From Chryseobacterium sp. (GTDB lineage: Bacteria > Bacteroidota > Bacteroidia > Flavobacteriales > Weeksellaceae), in assembly GCF_019236175.1 (NCBI RefSeq), contig NZ_JAFAJM010000024.1:124001-188000 (forward strand): a stretch of 64,000 nucleotides of DNA, given 5' to 3'. The notes beneath the pieces are model-generated. The model ran no database searches. It was not told the DNA's origin and saw only the letters and a program-made list of their open reading frames with translations. Below are positions 50,598-60,143 of this stretch, piece by piece (within the stretch, counting starts at the first letter, position 1; each line of letters starts with the position of its first letter). Both the position numbers and the translations under genes were made by a program.

Positions 50598-51209
50598 ATG
50601 GAAAGCTTATTCGAAGAAATATCAGATGATCCAATCAATATACTTCCGCATGATGGAACAGCTCATTATTACGGGAAAGTTTTTTTAAAAGAGAAATCTG
50701 ATTTTTACTATCATTATCTGTTGAATCAGATTCCGTGGGAACATGACGAAGCTGTGATCTTCGGGAAGCTTATTCTCACAAAACGAAAAGTTGCCTGGTT
50801 CGGAGAAAAAGCTTTTGAATATACCTATTCAAACCGGACTAAGTATGCTAAATTCTGGACTCCCGAACTGCTGGAATTAAAGCAGAAATGTGAAGAAGTT
50901 ACCGGGGAAACCTATAATTCCTGCCTGCTTAATCTGTACCATGACGGTAATGAAGGAATGGCTTATCACAGTGACGGGGAAACTGACCTTAAAAAACACG
51001 GAGCTATTGCTTCGCTTACATTCGGAGCAGAAAGGAAGTTTCTGTTCAAACATAAAACAACGAAAGAAAAAGTGGAAATCTTTCTGGAAAACGGAAGTTT
51101 ATTAGTAATGAAGGGAACGACACAGGATCATTGGCTTCACAGGCTTCCACCGACGACAAAGGTAAAAACGCCAAGAGTAAATCTTACTTTTAGAACGATT
51201 GAAGAATAA
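50598..51209 (+). CDS. alkB: AlkB-like 2-oxoglutarate/Fe(II) dioxygenase
   Basis: 203 residues from ATG 50598. The iron ligands are the HxD pair in AYHSDGETDLKKHG and a distal His in HWLHRLPPT, followed by the 2-oxoglutarate-binding arginine in TPRVNLTFRT. ASLTFGAERKFLFKH precedes it. It repairs 1-methyladenine and 3-methylcytosine by oxidation. The neighbouring Ada-like gene supports an alkylation-repair unit. The sequence is close to the AlkB group of Bacteroidota and metazoan ALKBH2/3-like proteins. Confidence 0.92.
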   Translation: MESLFEEISDDPINILPHDGTAHYYGKVFLKEKSDFYYHYLLNQIPWEHDEAVIFGKLILTKRKVAWFGEKAFEYTYSNRTKYAKFWTPELLELKQKCEEVTGETYNSCLLNLYHDGNEGMAYHSDGETDLKKHGAIASLTFGAERKFLFKHKTTKEKVEIFLENGSLLVMKGTTQDHWLHRLPPTTKVKTPRVNLTFRTIEE

Positions 51210-51285
51210 AATGCCTGTTTTATCAATAGATGTAGACTAAAACCCTCTTAAATATCTTTAGGCAAAATATAAGAAAGATTCAAAA

Positions 51286-51316
51286 AAAAAGCTGCTCACC
51301 TGAACAGCTTTTTTTA
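51286..51316. terminator. Probable bidirectional terminator
   Basis: A-run, imperfect GCTGCTCA / TGAACAGC stem with one mismatch and a 2-base centre, then a T-run, between the convergent alkB and hydrolase genes. Confidence 0.65.
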
Positions 51317-51318
51317 GT

Positions 51319-53178
51319 TTATTTTAGAATGTCAGCTTCAATAGAACTGTCACCGTATACTTTAATAAATGCTTTGGTATAATCTTCCTTGGAAGCAAAG
51401 TTTGGGTTATCCATAAATTTCTGCGGATTGATCGCAAAAAGCGGAAACCAGGTGCTGCTGATCTGAATCTGGATCTTATGTCCTTTTTTAAAAGTGTGAA
51501 CAACATCCTGAAGTCGGAAATTAACTGCCGTTTTTTGATTAGCAACCAATGCTTCTCCCTTTTCTCTTGAGTTCCTGAATCTTGCAGGCATTATTTCACT
51601 TCTTACCATCTGGTGATAGTTTCCGTAAATCACACCGTCTTTCTTTTCCAGAGGTTTGAAATCTTCAGGATATACATCGATCAGTTTTACTGCAAAGTCA
51701 GCATCAGTAGAGGAAGACGAAATATTAAGTTTTGCCATAATTTCTCCTGCAAAAGCAATATCTTCCGTTAGCACATCTGTAGTAAACGTAAGCACATCAG
51801 GTCTTCCCTCTGCGAATCTCTGATCTTCAGACATATAATTTTTGGGAGTAAAACCATTAAAATCCTTTAAATGATCGGAACTTAAGACCGGATTTTCCGG
51901 ATCACTGTAATATTCGGAATATCCTTGTCCTGAAGTTTTTTTCAGGGTCTTATCTGCTAAATAAAAATTAACCTTTTGTGCATTCTTAGGAGGATAAGAA
52001 GCAAATTCTTTCCATTCTTTAGCACCGGTGTCATACATCAGAGCTTCAGGAAGCCCGGCGTCTTCTTTGGTATTCCCCTTCAGATAATGGTTAAAGAATT
52101 TGGTTTCAACATTTTTCTGATAATACGTAGCAATACTGTCCCCAAAATAGGTTTCACTATGGAAGTGTTTCCCTTGTTCCTGAGACCAGCCACCATGAGA
52201 GAAAGGTCCCATTACGATTGTGTTTTTGGCTTTAGGGCTTGTCTTTTCAATCGTTTTATAAATATTCAATGGTCCTGAAAGGTCTTCTGCATCAAACCAT
52301 CCGCCCACTGTCATTACCGCATGGCTGATGTTCTTCAGATGAGGAAGAAGACTTCTTTTTTGCCAGAATTCATCATAATTGGGATGATTCATAATTTCAG
52401 TCATAAAGAAATTATTTTTGTAATATTTCTCATAACCCTCTTTAAGGGTTCCCAGTTCTCTGTAGAATTTCAGGCCGTCCTCGGAAGTCTGCTTAATGAA
52501 AGAATCCATATACCACGCCTGATTTTCCGGTTTTGTTTTCTGAACTCCGAAAACAGGAAGGGTTCTGAAGTATCCCAGCATAAATCTTCCGTTATGAAGA
52601 AAGTCGTCATTCCAGAAATCAGAAATCGGAGCCTGAGGAGAAGAGGCTACTAAAGCGGGATGCTGAGCCAAAGTTCCTACAGCAGTATAGAATCCAGGGT
52701 ATGAAGTTCCGAATTGTCCTACTTTGCCATTGTTGTCTTTCACGTTTTTCAAAAGCCATTCGATGGTATCGTACGTATCTGTGCTCTCATCCACATCTTT
52801 TTTTGTTTTGCGCTCCACTTGTGGAGTCATATTGGTAAAAGTCCCTTCACTCATGTATCTTCCGCGTACATCCTGATACACAAATATGTATTTGTCTTTC
52901 ATCAGATAAGCATTCGGACCTACTTTGGTTTTGTATTCATTTTCACCATAAGGTGCAACACTGTAGCAGGTTCTCTGCATCAGAAAAGGATATTTGTTCT
53001 TATTCGAAATATCTTTCGGGATATATACGGAAGTGAAAAGTTTTATTCCGTCACGCATCGGAATGTAAAATTCTTTCTTGGTGAAATTATCCTTAACGAA
53101 ACTGTCTTTCTGTTCCGTTTTCTGGGCTTTCCCGAGAAGGAAAAAAAGCGTAAACAAAATTGAAAAATGGATTTTCAT
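51319..53178 (-). CDS. CocE/NonD-family hydrolase (X-Pro dipeptidyl-peptidase S15 type)
   Basis: 619 residues with a signal peptide (MKIHFSILFTLFFLLGKAQ). The alpha/beta hydrolase nucleophile is the Ser in GQFGTSYPGF, and SHGGWS follows further on. FYIPMRDGIKLFTSVYIPK is the family's N-terminal signature. The C-terminal part from about residue 430 is a jelly-roll PepX_C domain (PENPVLSSDHLKDFNG..., IQIQISSTWFPLFAINPQ). It is exported and acts on acyl-ester or X-Pro peptide bonds; the substrate is unknown. Confidence 0.9.
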   Translation of the reverse strand: MKIHFSILFTLFFLLGKAQKTEQKDSFVKDNFTKKEFYIPMRDGIKLFTSVYIPKDISNKNKYPFLMQRTCYSVAPYGENEYKTKVGPNAYLMKDKYIFVYQDVRGRYMSEGTFTNMTPQVERKTKKDVDESTDTYDTIEWLLKNVKDNNGKVGQFGTSYPGFYTAVGTLAQHPALVASSPQAPISDFWNDDFLHNGRFMLGYFRTLPVFGVQKTKPENQAWYMDSFIKQTSEDGLKFYRELGTLKEGYEKYYKNNFFMTEIMNHPNYDEFWQKRSLLPHLKNISHAVMTVGGWFDAEDLSGPLNIYKTIEKTSPKAKNTIVMGPFSHGGWSQEQGKHFHSETYFGDSIATYYQKNVETKFFNHYLKGNTKEDAGLPEALMYDTGAKEWKEFASYPPKNAQKVNFYLADKTLKKTSGQGYSEYYSDPENPVLSSDHLKDFNGFTPKNYMSEDQRFAEGRPDVLTFTTDVLTEDIAFAGEIMAKLNISSSSTDADFAVKLIDVYPEDFKPLEKKDGVIYGNYHQMVRSEIMPARFRNSREKGEALVANQKTAVNFRLQDVVHTFKKGHKIQIQISSTWFPLFAINPQKFMDNPNFASKEDYTKAFIKVYGDSSIEADILK

Positions 53179-53337
53179 AAATAAAATTTACGGCTAATTT
53201 AAACATAATAATGCTGCTGTAATGCTTTATGGTGTTAATCTTCCTTCAAAAAGTGAAATAGGTTTGTATTTTATTAAATATATTTAATCGGGTAGAAAAT
53301 TTGTCACAATTGGATTTCAAAAACTTATGACAATTAT

Positions 53338-56055
53338 TTACTTGTTTTTCATTTTTTTACCGGCAAATTTATTGAGTTTCATACTCAGTGAAAACATAAT
53401 GTATCGTTTCAGGATCAGATCTTCACGATCTTCAAAATAAGAATCTGTAATGGTTCTTTTCACACTTTGATTTTGGTTCAGTACATCATAAATTTTCACT
53501 TTTGCCGTAAGTTGCTTTTTAAAGAATGAATATCCGACACTGGTGTTCCAGAAATAAAAATCCTTTTTGAATCCCGGAGCAATATTAGAATTGGTATTGT
53601 ATTCAAAGTCATTTCCAAAAACAAATCTGCTTTGGAAAAGATAATTAGTGAGTTCCAGTCTTAAAGACTGATTGGCTGTATTGACCCTGTCAACACTGTA
53701 ATTGGAATAATTTGAGAAACTGTATCCTAGTCTGTAGGATGGTTTTACGGTAAACTTATCTTTGATTTCATAACCCAGATTCAATCCCGGATTAAGATTG
53801 TATGAATTGCTTTTAAATGGCTGTCCATTGATAAAACCATTATTGTATGCATAGCTCATATTAAATCTCGGGCTGATGGTCAGTTTGTTGTTATTCCATT
53901 TATAAGTTTTACTGAGACCGGTACCCACATTTAAGCTTTTGTTACCACTTATATTATCGTAAGTAATAATCTGTTTCCCCGAATTATCATATTTGGTATA
54001 ATTGATCACATCATTATTTCTGTACACAAAGCCTATATTGATGTAATAATTAAAATTTTTCACCATATTAAAGCTACTGAAAGTAGCGCCGCTACTGGTT
54101 GTCCATGTATTTTTTAAATCAGGATTCCCCGTGAAGGTAGAGAGCGGATTGGATTCATCTTTATAAGGAATCAGCTGTTCTGCACCGGGAATATTAAAAC
54201 TGGAATAATTGTAAAGATTTAATCTTTTACCCTCCGAGAAAGCATATTGAAAATTTATGGTGTAACGCGGAAGTACAAAATTCTTTTGAAGATCATATTG
54301 CTGGCCTTTAAAGACGGAGCCCACCTTCATATCTGAAATGTCAAGTGCTACAGAACTCCAGAGGTTAAGTTTCTTTTTATTAAGAGAATAAGAAAGCTCA
54401 GGAGAAAGCTGATTGATCCTTTGGTCCATACTGTTTGAAAGAAGTATATTGTATTTTGAATATTGTCCGGTAGCAGGATCAAAATCACTGAAGTTTCTTG
54501 CATCTCTTGAGAGTTTTGAACTGTATTGTAATTCAAGACTTACTGTTGCAGAATCTGAAACCGGTTCCGTATAGCCTGCACTGAAAGTGTAATTATTGCT
54601 TTGGTTTTTGTTTTTCTGAAGCTGATCACGATTGTCTGTAGTCGTGCCGGATTCATCATAAAATGTATTCAGTGACTGATTGATTGTATTGCTTTTGGAT
54701 TCGGAGATGGTACCGTTCATTGTTGCAGAAATCAGGCGGCCTTTTTTCTTGAAATTTTTAGAAAAATAGATATTGGGACTGAAAGTATTTCCTTCAGAAT
54801 TTGTATTAGTGTTCGATTCGCTTTCATTCAGGAGTTTTCCGTCTCTTAAAGTGGAAGACAGTGACCGGCTGAAGCTGTTATTTTCTGATCTTGAAAAGGA
54901 AGGGGAGATATAGATATTGGTCAGAGAATCCAGTTTTATTCTGGCTGAACTGTCAAAACTATAGTCTTTGGATTCATTTTCTCCGCTACTTTCAGAATTG
55001 GTTTTGAGCGTGTAATCGGGAAGAAGGGTCGTTCTGGAAACTTTTGAACGGCTTTCCATATTGGAATTCGAGTACTTTAAACTCAGGTTGTCAAGATCTG
55101 CATCTTCACCGAATTTGTCATTATAGTTTAGCCCAATCGTACCGGATCTTTGAATTCCCGTACTGTTATTCTGCATCCCGGAGCCTCTGCCGTGTCCCAT
55201 ATTATCAAATACATCATCAGCAGAAATACTTTTCGAATTGATATTGTTGGAGGAAGCTAGAAGGCTGATCTTTGTATTTCCTTTGAAATAACTCAGCAGT
55301 CCGCTTCCTTCATACCGTTTATCTGAGCCGTATCCGACAGTAATTCTTGAAAGAAGACCCTTGTTTTTCTTTTCATCAATATTGAAATTAATGGTTGTAT
55401 TCTGAGATTTCGGTGACCTTCCGCTAAGTTCTTCTTCCTTGGTTTTCGTGGTTGTAAACTGGATATTTTTAATAATATCTGCGGGTAGATTCTGAAGAGC
55501 AATTTTTCCGTCTTTATCAAAGAAAGGTTTTCCATTAACCATTACCTGATCCACTTCTTTACCGTTGGCGGTAATTTTCCCGTCATTACTGATTTCTACT
55601 CCGGGAATTTGCTTCAAAAGTTCCTCTACTTTACTATCTGGACGTACTTTAATAGCTGATGCGTTGAATTCAATCGTATCGTTTTTTATTTTTACCGGTG
55701 CCACGCTAATTTTTACCTCATCAATGGCAATAATCGTTTTTTTCTCAAGTTCTATGTTTCCTAAAGCCAGTGACTGATCAATTTTTTCAAATTTCCTGGA
55801 ATATGAAAGTTTTTCAGCATCAATTTTCAGAAATGAAGGTTCTTTTACTTCATCTGTTTTTAATGAAAATCTGCCTTCTTTATTGGTGGAAGTATAATTG
55901 ATAATAGAGGAATCTTTCGCTTTCAGTAAATATATGGTGGCATTTTCAACCGGTTTTTTTCCTAAATCAGATACAGTTCCGTCAATATGTAATTTTTGAG
56001 CAGGTACCAACAGAACATTGCATACTAAAATCAGTATCGGTAAGATTTTCTTCAT
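53338..56055 (-). CDS. Outer-membrane beta-barrel protein, TonB-dependent-receptor-like (paralogue A)
   Basis: 905 residues from ATG 56055. Signal peptide MKKILPILILVCNVLLVPAQ, a CarboxypepD_reg-like beta-sandwich (KLHIDGTVSDLGKKPVENATIYLLKAKDSSIIN), a plug-like domain (VRPDSKVEELLKQIPGVEIS, DQVMVNGKPFFDKDGKIAL), and a long C-terminal beta-barrel of the OMP_b-brl_3 type. No TonB box is clear. It is adjacent to a close paralogue (56196) and shares nearly identical 3' DNA with it. Substrate unknown. Confidence 0.87.
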   Translation of the reverse strand: MKKILPILILVCNVLLVPAQKLHIDGTVSDLGKKPVENATIYLLKAKDSSIINYTSTNKEGRFSLKTDEVKEPSFLKIDAEKLSYSRKFEKIDQSLALGNIELEKKTIIAIDEVKISVAPVKIKNDTIEFNASAIKVRPDSKVEELLKQIPGVEISNDGKITANGKEVDQVMVNGKPFFDKDGKIALQNLPADIIKNIQFTTTKTKEEELSGRSPKSQNTTINFNIDEKKNKGLLSRITVGYGSDKRYEGSGLLSYFKGNTKISLLASSNNINSKSISADDVFDNMGHGRGSGMQNNSTGIQRSGTIGLNYNDKFGEDADLDNLSLKYSNSNMESRSKVSRTTLLPDYTLKTNSESSGENESKDYSFDSSARIKLDSLTNIYISPSFSRSENNSFSRSLSSTLRDGKLLNESESNTNTNSEGNTFSPNIYFSKNFKKKGRLISATMNGTISESKSNTINQSLNTFYDESGTTTDNRDQLQKNKNQSNNYTFSAGYTEPVSDSATVSLELQYSSKLSRDARNFSDFDPATGQYSKYNILLSNSMDQRINQLSPELSYSLNKKKLNLWSSVALDISDMKVGSVFKGQQYDLQKNFVLPRYTINFQYAFSEGKRLNLYNYSSFNIPGAEQLIPYKDESNPLSTFTGNPDLKNTWTTSSGATFSSFNMVKNFNYYINIGFVYRNNDVINYTKYDNSGKQIITYDNISGNKSLNVGTGLSKTYKWNNNKLTISPRFNMSYAYNNGFINGQPFKSNSYNLNPGLNLGYEIKDKFTVKPSYRLGYSFSNYSNYSVDRVNTANQSLRLELTNYLFQSRFVFGNDFEYNTNSNIAPGFKKDFYFWNTSVGYSFFKKQLTAKVKIYDVLNQNQSVKRTITDSYFEDREDLILKRYIMFSLSMKLNKFAGKKMKNK

Positions 56056-56085
56056 CGGGTCTTTTTCAAAGTGGTAAAAATAAAA

Positions 56086-56121
56086 AAACATCCCAATATT
56101 TAGGTACTTATCATGATGTTT
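56086..56121 (-). terminator. Possible terminator after paralogue B
   Basis: AAACATC / GATGTTT 7-bp arms around a long loop; on the minus strand a T-rich run follows. Weak. Confidence 0.4.
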
Positions 56122-56195
56122 ATAAACTTCTTTTCAAAATATTTGTTTTTTTATAAGATCTGACAAGAAATTGATTGAAGTAAGAATTTACAAGA

Positions 56196-58910
56196 TTATT
56201 TTTTTTCTGCAAATTTGTTCAGTGACATACTCAGGGAAAACATAATGTATCGTTTCAGGATCAGATCTTCACGATCTTCAAAATAAGAATTGGTAATTGT
56301 TCTTTTCACACTTTGATTTTGGTTCAGTACATCATAAATTTTCACCTTTGCTGTGAATTGTTTTTTATAAAATGAATATCCGAGACTGGTATTCCAGAAA
56401 TAAAAATCTCTCTTGAAACCTGAGGCAATAGTAGAGTTGGTGTTGTATTCAAAATCGTTTCCGAATAAGAGATTGCTTTTGAAAAGGTAATTTGTAAGCT
56501 CTAGTTGTAGAGATTGGCTGGTTGCACTCACTTTATCTATACTATAATTGTTATATTTTGAGAAATTATATCCAATTTTGTAAGAGGGTTTGACAGTTAT
56601 TTTATCTTTAAGTTCATAAGTAAGACTCAATTCGGAGTTAAAGGTATATGAATGAGTTGTGAAAAGCTGCCCATTGATAAATCCCTTATTGTAGTAGTAT
56701 TGCATAATGAAACGGGGATTGATCATAAGTTTATTTTCTTTCCACTTAAAATTTTTACTATAACTTCCTCGTAACCCAATACTCTTATTACCACTTATAT
56801 TGTTATAAGTAACAAGCTGTTTTCCCGAATTATCATATCGGGAATAATTGGCAATATCATTATTTCTATAACCGAAATCAATATTAAAAAAGTAGTTTGT
56901 GTTTTTTATAAAATTGTAATTATAGAAATAGAGAGAACTGTTGTTTGTCCAAGTGTTTTTAAGGTTGGGATTTCCGGTGTACGTTATGAAAGGATTAGAG
57001 GTATCCAGATAAGGCGTCAGCTGTTCCATTCCCGGAATGGTTAGCATGGAAGAGTTATAAAAACGTAAACTATTATTTTCGGATAGAGAATATTGAGCAT
57101 TTACCACATAGCCAGGAAGTACAAAATTTTTCTGAAGGGCATATGATGTATTATTATACACGGAATTAATTTTCATATCTGAAATATTCAGATGGGCTGT
57201 AGCTGAAATATAGAGTTTATGTTTAATAAGGTTAAACGAAACTTCCGGAGTGACCTGATTAATTTTTTGTTCCATACTATTGGATAATGCTACACTCTGA
57301 ACAGAATATGTTTCTGTAGTGGGATCAAAATCATAAACATCTCTTAAATTACCATTCTGTTTAGCACTATAACGTATATTGATGCCTATTTTGACAGAAT
57401 CTGAAACAGCTCTGCTATATCCTGCAGAAAATTGATATTCATTGCCTTTTATCTTATTTTTTGAAAGTTGGTTTCTGTCATCATTAGCATCCGTCCCCTG
57501 ATAAAATCTATTTTGTGAAGTATTGATACTGTTTCTTTTGGATTCCGTAATAGTACTATTCATTTCAAAAGAAAGCATGTTGCCTTTTTTTTTCAGTTTT
57601 CTGTAAATCTGGATACTGGGAGTGAAGGTATTGTCTTCAGAACCAGTTGTGTTATAAGAGTTGCTGTCATTAAGAAGTATACCGTCTCTCAATGTTGAGG
57701 AGCTTGATCTGCTAATACTAAAACTTTCTGTTCTTGTAAAAGTGGGAGAAAAATAGATATGGGTTAAAGAATCAATTTTAATATCAGCTGTTGTTTCAAA
57801 ATTATATTGTTTGAATTCATTTTTGCCATTACTTTCAGAGTTATTCTTCAGTGTGTACCCAGGGAGAAGGGTACTTCTTGATCCTTTAGATTGGCTTTCA
57901 GTATCAGAGTTGGAATATATAAGGCTAAGCGTATTCAGATCCGTGTCCTTACTTAGCTTATCACTATAATTGAAGCCTATGGTTGTAGATTTCTGGATAC
58001 CCGGACTATCATTACCCGATGATAGTATCGAGGAGTTTCTTGCATATCCCATACTGTCAAAGACCTCATCATTTGAGAAGCCCTGAGAGTTTATATTATT
58101 GGACGAAGCAAGAAGACTGATTTTGGTATCCTTTTTAAAGTAGTTCACAAATCCACTGCCTTCGTAACGATTATCGGATCCATATCCCAATGTAAGTCTG
58201 GATAAAAGACCTTTATTCTTTTTTTCATCAATATTAAAATTAACCGTTACTTTGTTGGATTGCGGAGCATTTCCACTCAGTTCTTCTTCTTTTGTTTTGC
58301 TGGTGGTAAACTGAATATTTCTAATAATATCAGCAGGAAGATTTTGAAGAGCTATTTTACCGGTTTTATCAAAAAAAGGCTTTCCATTAATCATAACCTG
58401 ATCTACCTCCTTTCCGTTTACTGTGATTTTCTTATCATTACTTATTTCTACCCCCGGAATCTGCTTCAGTAATTCATCTATTTTGCTGTCTGGGCGTACC
58501 TTGAGGAATGATGCGTTGAATTCTATCGTATCTTTTTTTATTTTTATCGGAGCTACAGATATTTTTATTTCATCAATATTAACAACCTGGTTTTTCTTAA
58601 GTTCAATATCTCCTAATGATACAGGGCTACTGATTTTTTCAAATTTTTTGAAATAAGAAGTTAATTTTTCTGCATCTATCTTCAGAATTGAATGTTCCTT
58701 TAGCTCATCAGTTTTTAATGAAAATTTACCTTCTTTATTGGTTGCGGTATAATTGATAATAGATGAATCTTTTTCTTTGAGTAAATATACTGTAGCATGT
58801 TCTACAGCTTTTTTTTCAGAGCTGTATACTTTGCCTTCAATATATAAATGTTGGGCACGTATGAACATGAGATTGCCCATCAGCATCAATAGCCACAGAA
58901 TTTTTTTCAT
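56196..58910 (-). CDS. Outer-membrane beta-barrel protein (paralogue B)
   Basis: 904 residues from ATG 58910, with signal peptide MKKILWLLMLMGNLMFIRAQ. Same domain order and length as the gene at 53338; the plug segments VRPDSKIDELLKQIPGVEIS and DQVMINGKPFFDKTGKIAL and the C-terminus KVKIYDVLNQNQSVKRTIT are matched almost residue for residue. The middle of the barrel is more diverged, as expected if the exposed loops bind different partners. The two genes probably arose by tandem duplication. Confidence 0.87.
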   Translation of the reverse strand: MKKILWLLMLMGNLMFIRAQHLYIEGKVYSSEKKAVEHATVYLLKEKDSSIINYTATNKEGKFSLKTDELKEHSILKIDAEKLTSYFKKFEKISSPVSLGDIELKKNQVVNIDEIKISVAPIKIKKDTIEFNASFLKVRPDSKIDELLKQIPGVEISNDKKITVNGKEVDQVMINGKPFFDKTGKIALQNLPADIIRNIQFTTSKTKEEELSGNAPQSNKVTVNFNIDEKKNKGLLSRLTLGYGSDNRYEGSGFVNYFKKDTKISLLASSNNINSQGFSNDEVFDSMGYARNSSILSSGNDSPGIQKSTTIGFNYSDKLSKDTDLNTLSLIYSNSDTESQSKGSRSTLLPGYTLKNNSESNGKNEFKQYNFETTADIKIDSLTHIYFSPTFTRTESFSISRSSSSTLRDGILLNDSNSYNTTGSEDNTFTPSIQIYRKLKKKGNMLSFEMNSTITESKRNSINTSQNRFYQGTDANDDRNQLSKNKIKGNEYQFSAGYSRAVSDSVKIGINIRYSAKQNGNLRDVYDFDPTTETYSVQSVALSNSMEQKINQVTPEVSFNLIKHKLYISATAHLNISDMKINSVYNNTSYALQKNFVLPGYVVNAQYSLSENNSLRFYNSSMLTIPGMEQLTPYLDTSNPFITYTGNPNLKNTWTNNSSLYFYNYNFIKNTNYFFNIDFGYRNNDIANYSRYDNSGKQLVTYNNISGNKSIGLRGSYSKNFKWKENKLMINPRFIMQYYYNKGFINGQLFTTHSYTFNSELSLTYELKDKITVKPSYKIGYNFSKYNNYSIDKVSATSQSLQLELTNYLFKSNLLFGNDFEYNTNSTIASGFKRDFYFWNTSLGYSFYKKQFTAKVKIYDVLNQNQSVKRTITNSYFEDREDLILKRYIMFSLSMSLNKFAEKK

Positions 58911-58940
58911 CGGTTTTTTTTGGAAGATACAAATAAAAAA

Positions 58941-58964
58941 AAACATTCCTATGTAGGAATGTTT
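58941..58964 (-). terminator. Terminator of the BON-domain unit
   Basis: AAACATTCCTA / TAGGAATGTTT stem with a 2-base spacer; on the minus strand a long T run follows. Confidence 0.85.
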
Positions 58965-59004
58965 CTATAATTTTTGTAGAAAAATATTATTTTTTACATA
59001 AAGA

Positions 59005-59424
59005 TTATGCTCTCAGATATCTGGAATACGCATATCCTTCCTGGCCATCGGCAGTTTTTACTTTCCACCAGTCGTCAGAAGTCTGCTCAATTAAAGTTAC
59101 TGAAGATCCTTTTGCAGCTTTTCCTACCACAGCAGCTTCCGTAGAAGGCTCCTGTCTGATGTTAAGGTTCGATTCTTCAGTTGCTACTGTTAAAGCAGCT
59201 CCTGAAGCCAAACCGGCTACCTGTACATCGATATTGATATCTGAAGCAGAATAAGTAGAATCAATAGCTCCTAAAGCATTCCATACTGCATCTTTTGCCG
59301 CAGTGTTAGATGCATTTCCGGAAACATATAAAATTCCGTCCTGCTCCTGAACCTGAAGGTTTGAAATTCCTGCAGACTGTGCTGCTGAAACTACGCTTGA
59401 ATATTTATCTTGTAATTCGCTCAT
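59005..59424 (-). CDS. BON + SH3 domain protein
   Basis: 139 residues with no signal peptide. Residues 1-70 resemble a BON domain (SAAQSAGISNLQVQEQDGILYVSGNASN), and the last 65 form a bacterial SH3 domain (SNLNIRQEPSTEAAVVGKAAKGSSVTLIEQ, DDWWKVKTADGQEGYAYSRYL). It sits 6 bases after a BON lipoprotein gene, so the two probably work together at the cell envelope. Without a leader it would stay in the cytoplasm, or it is exported by an unrecognised route. Confidence 0.78.
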   Translation of the reverse strand: MSELQDKYSSVVSAAQSAGISNLQVQEQDGILYVSGNASNTAAKDAVWNALGAIDSTYSASDINIDVQVAGLASGAALTVATEESNLNIRQEPSTEAAVVGKAAKGSSVTLIEQTSDDWWKVKTADGQEGYAYSRYLRA

Positions 59425-59430
59425 CTTAAA

Positions 59431-59922
59431 TTATTTTACAATTAGGTTATTGTTATACTTCCCGATTTTCAAAGCATCCACAGATTCTTTGATTTTTCTT
59501 GCCTGTAAGCTGGAAACGTTCCCGGTAAGGGTAAGTTCTCCGTTTACTACTTCTACTTTTACAGACGGGAAATCTTTTACAGCATCCTGTACTTTTTTCT
59601 GAACAGCAGGATCTACAGCAGATTTAGTTTCAACCGGTGTCGCTGTAGGCGCAGCAGCTGCTATAGTAGACATATCCATTACGTCTTTTACTCCGCTGAT
59701 CGCTTTTAATTTTGCAATCATCGCATCTTTAGACTGTTGGTCAGCGAAAGTTCCGCTTAAGTGAGCTACACCTTCTTTTACTTCAACAGAAGCATTGGGA
59801 TTAGAAGTTACTACTGTGGTAGCCTGAGTCTGAAGATCGGCATCAGAAACTTTCTTTTTGCAAGAAACTGCTCCGAAAGATACAGCTACAGCTAATGCAG
59901 CCATTGCGATAGTTTTTTTCAT
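59431..59922 (-). CDS. BON-domain lipoprotein
   Basis: 163 residues. Lipobox VSC at Cys21 after MKKTIAMAALAVAVSFGA. Two BON-like units (VEVKEGVAHLSGTFADQQSKDAMIAKLKAI and VEVVNGELTLTGNVSSLQARKIKESVDAL) linked by an Ala/Pro-rich stretch. BON domains bind phospholipid or serve in osmotic and envelope stress. First gene of a two-gene unit with the BON+SH3 protein. Confidence 0.85.
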   Translation of the reverse strand: MKKTIAMAALAVAVSFGAVSCKKKVSDADLQTQATTVVTSNPNASVEVKEGVAHLSGTFADQQSKDAMIAKLKAISGVKDVMDMSTIAAAAPTATPVETKSAVDPAVQKKVQDAVKDFPSVKVEVVNGELTLTGNVSSLQARKIKESVDALKIGKYNNNLIVK

Positions 59923-59952
59923 ATTGTATATTTATTAATGTTGTTATACAAT

Positions 59953-59980
59953 CAAATGTAATAATAAAATTTATACCAAA
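59953..59980 (-). promoter_or_regulatory. BON-lipoprotein promoter
   Basis: On the minus strand TTTG (59980-59977), 16-base spacer, TACATTTG (59960-59953): a good Bacteroidota promoter. ATG 59922 follows with a leader of about 25-30 bases. Confidence 0.7.
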
Positions 59981-60116
59981 GGAATAAAAATTCAATAAAT
60001 GTTTCTTAAATTTTTTGCAATATTTTCTAAACCAATGAATTAATTTTTATGTTTCAAAAGCTTAATGCGACATTGAACTCAATTTGAATAAAATCTTCTG
60101 CCAATTCAAAAACCAT

Positions 60117-60124
60117 TATATTTG
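60117..60124 (+). promoter_or_regulatory. Symporter gene promoter -7 box
   Basis: TATATTTG matches TAnnTTTG, 19 bases before ATG 60144. Confidence 0.62.
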
Positions 60125-60143
60125 CGCAAATTGAACTATATAT

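Noticed and set aside
52714..53163. Plus-strand frame opposite the CocE-type hydrolase
   Set aside because: Shadow frame without signal or motif.
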